Source of the DNA: an uncultured Lachnospiraceae bacterium | Lineage (GTDB): Bacteria; Bacillota; Clostridia; Lachnospirales; Lachnospiraceae | NCBI GenBank assembly: GCA_947625995.1 | Contig: CANQQN010000099.1 | Span: 1 to 7,027, forward strand | Reading direction: 5' to 3' | DNA length: 7,027 bases | In this document: positions 5,973 to 7,027 of the stretch, piece after piece | Numbering within the stretch: position 1 is the first letter of the stretch | Layout of the letters: every line of letters starts with the position of its first letter | Translations under genes and position numbers: made by a program | Notes under the pieces: model-generated | What the model was told of the DNA's origin: nothing | Database searches by the model: none | The model's input: only the letters and a program-made list of their open reading frames with translations

Positions 5973-7027
5973 TTATAAATTGGTAAAGCCCATCAGATCG
6001 TAATCCACCGCTTTGGCCACCTCTCGGCCTTCATGGATAGCCCAAACCACCAGAGACTGGCCTCTGTGCATATCCCCTGCGGCAAATACACGGTCCACGT
6101 TTGTCTTGTAGCGTCCCGGCTCCGTCTTCACATTGGTGCGCTCGTTCACTTCCACCCCAAAAGCATTTGTGACATATGACTGGCTGCCAAGGAATCCTGC
6201 GGCGATCAGCACCAGATCCGCCGGGATCGAAGCCTCGCTTCCTTCCACTTCCGTCATCACCATGCGTCCGGTCTTTTCGTCCTTTTTGCTCTCCAGCTTT
6301 ACAGTCACAAGCTTGCATAAGTTTCCTTTTTTATCCTTTACAAACTCCTTCACCGTAGTCTGGTACACTCTGGGATCTTTGCCAAACAGGGCAATGGCTT
6401 CCTCCTGACCGTAATCGGTCTTGCAGATACGGGGCCACTCCGGCCAAGGGTTGTTCTCCCCCCGTTTGTCCGGCAGCTTCGGCATCATTTCCAGCTGTGT
6501 CACGGACTTTGCGCCGTGACGGATAGCCGTGCCCACGCAGTCGTTGCCGGTATCGCCGCCGCCGATGATCACCACATGCTTATCCTTCGCGGAGATAAAG
6601 GTACCTTCCTTCAGTCCCTCGTCCAGCAGGCTTTTCGTGGTGGATCTCAAAAAGTCCACCGCAAAATAGATGCCTTTGGCATCTCTGCCATCCGCCCTGA
6701 TATCTCTGGGATTGGAGGCGCCACAGGCAAGGATCACTCTGTCAAATTTCCCCAGAAGTTCCTTCGCGCTTACATTTTCGCCTACATTGGCGTTTGTGAC
6801 AAACTCCACGCCCTCCTCTTTCATGATATTGATCTTGCGGTCGATGACCTTTTTATCCAGCTTCATATTGGGGATGCCGTACATCAGCAGCCCGCCTACC
6901 CTGTCAGAGCGCTCGAAAACGGTGACAGAATGGCCTCTTTTGTTCAACTGATCGGCGGCTGCCAGTCCCGAAGGGCCGGAGCCGACAATAGCGATGGTCT
7001 TTCCCGTGCGGGCGCTGGGCTGCTTTG
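5973..7027 (-). CDS. gltD: Glutamate synthase small subunit GltD, 5' end outside window
   Basis: The C-terminal 350 residues of the NADPH-dependent glutamate synthase beta subunit, a cytoplasmic flavoprotein that passes electrons from NADPH via FAD and Fe-S centres to the large subunit GltB, which makes glutamate from glutamine and 2-oxoglutarate. The reading frame is open to the window edge and includes the FAD-binding loop IVGSGPSGLAAA (visible residues 13-24), then GGLLMYGIPNMKLDK (visible 44-58), the second dinucleotide-binding motif IIGGGDTGND (visible 153-162), and the C-terminal FAD motif VFAAGDMHRGQSLVVWAI. The spacing fits full-length GltD (roughly 480-490 residues), so about 140 N-terminal residues with the Fe-S cysteines are missing to the right. 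An apparent TTG start at 6947 is an internal leucine codon, not the true start. A hairpin follows the stop. The protein looks ordinary; related GltD-like oxidoreductases (for example NfnB-type) are a less likely alternative. Confidence 0.95.
   Translation of the reverse strand, partial: KQPSARTGKTIAIVGSGPSGLAAADQLNKRGHSVTVFERSDRVGGLLMYGIPNMKLDKKVIDRKINIMKEEGVEFVTNANVGENVSAKELLGKFDRVILACGASNPRDIRADGRDAKGIYFAVDFLRSTTKSLLDEGLKEGTFISAKDKHVVIIGGGDTGNDCVGTAIRHGAKSVTQLEMMPKLPDKRGENNPWPEWPRICKTDYGQEEAIALFGKDPRVYQTTVKEFVKDKKGNLCKLVTVKLESKKDEKTGRMVMTEVEGSEASIPADLVLIAAGFLGSQSYVTNAFGVEVNERTNVKTEPGRYKTNVDRVFAAGDMHRGQSLVVWAIHEGREVAKAVDYDLMGFTNL

Noticed and set aside
6945..6947. TTG as the gltD start codon
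   Set aside because: The frame continues upstream through the FAD-binding GSGPSG loop to the window edge, so this is an internal leucine.
1..7027. CRISPR arrays, tRNAs, rRNAs, insertion sequences or phage genes
   Set aside because: No regularly spaced repeats, tRNA-like cloverleaf, transposase or phage motifs were seen on reading the window; genes are compact and intact.

Overview
The window looks like chromosomal DNA from a low-to-mid GC gut-type Clostridia, most likely a member of the Lachnospiraceae. The grounds are the GroES/GroEL sequence type, strong GGAGG ribosome binding sites, a clostridial glucosaminidase with an N-terminal 'FPESYRP...HPLW' region, and dockerin domains on ordinary secreted proteins. 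This placement is inference; no 16S or other taxonomic marker is present.

Layout from left to right: (1) A plus-strand gene (82-2265) encodes a 727-residue predicted lipoprotein that joins a dockerin domain, a flavodoxin domain and a DUF362 domain in one chain. (2) A 60-nt bidirectional hairpin terminator (2329-2388) separates it from the convergent groEL. (3) The minus-strand chaperonin operon groES-groEL (4347 down to 2412) has its own strong sigma-A-type promoter and AT-rich phased repeats upstream, but no CIRCE operator. (4) A minus-strand gene (5806 down to 4562) encodes a secreted glucosaminidase (peptidoglycan hydrolase) with a C-terminal dockerin. It has a TTG start, its own promoter, and an inverted repeat that spans the promoter and leader. 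(5) The 3' part of gltD (glutamate synthase small subunit, minus strand) ends at 5973, is followed by a strong hairpin, and runs off the right edge of the window.

The chaperonin and gltD genes are ordinary housekeeping genes. The unusual content is the pair of dockerin-bearing exported proteins on either side of groESL. One is a membrane-anchored redox-like fusion and the other a cell-wall hydrolase. No cohesin or scaffoldin gene lies in the window, so what these dockerins bind is unknown. The two dockerins differ at the positions that decide partner choice in classical cellulosomes, so they need not share a partner. The best candidate for something undescribed is the dockerin-flavodoxin-DUF362 lipoprotein: it would place a flavin-binding domain and an uncharacterised DUF362 domain outside the membrane with a protein-docking module next to the lipid anchor.
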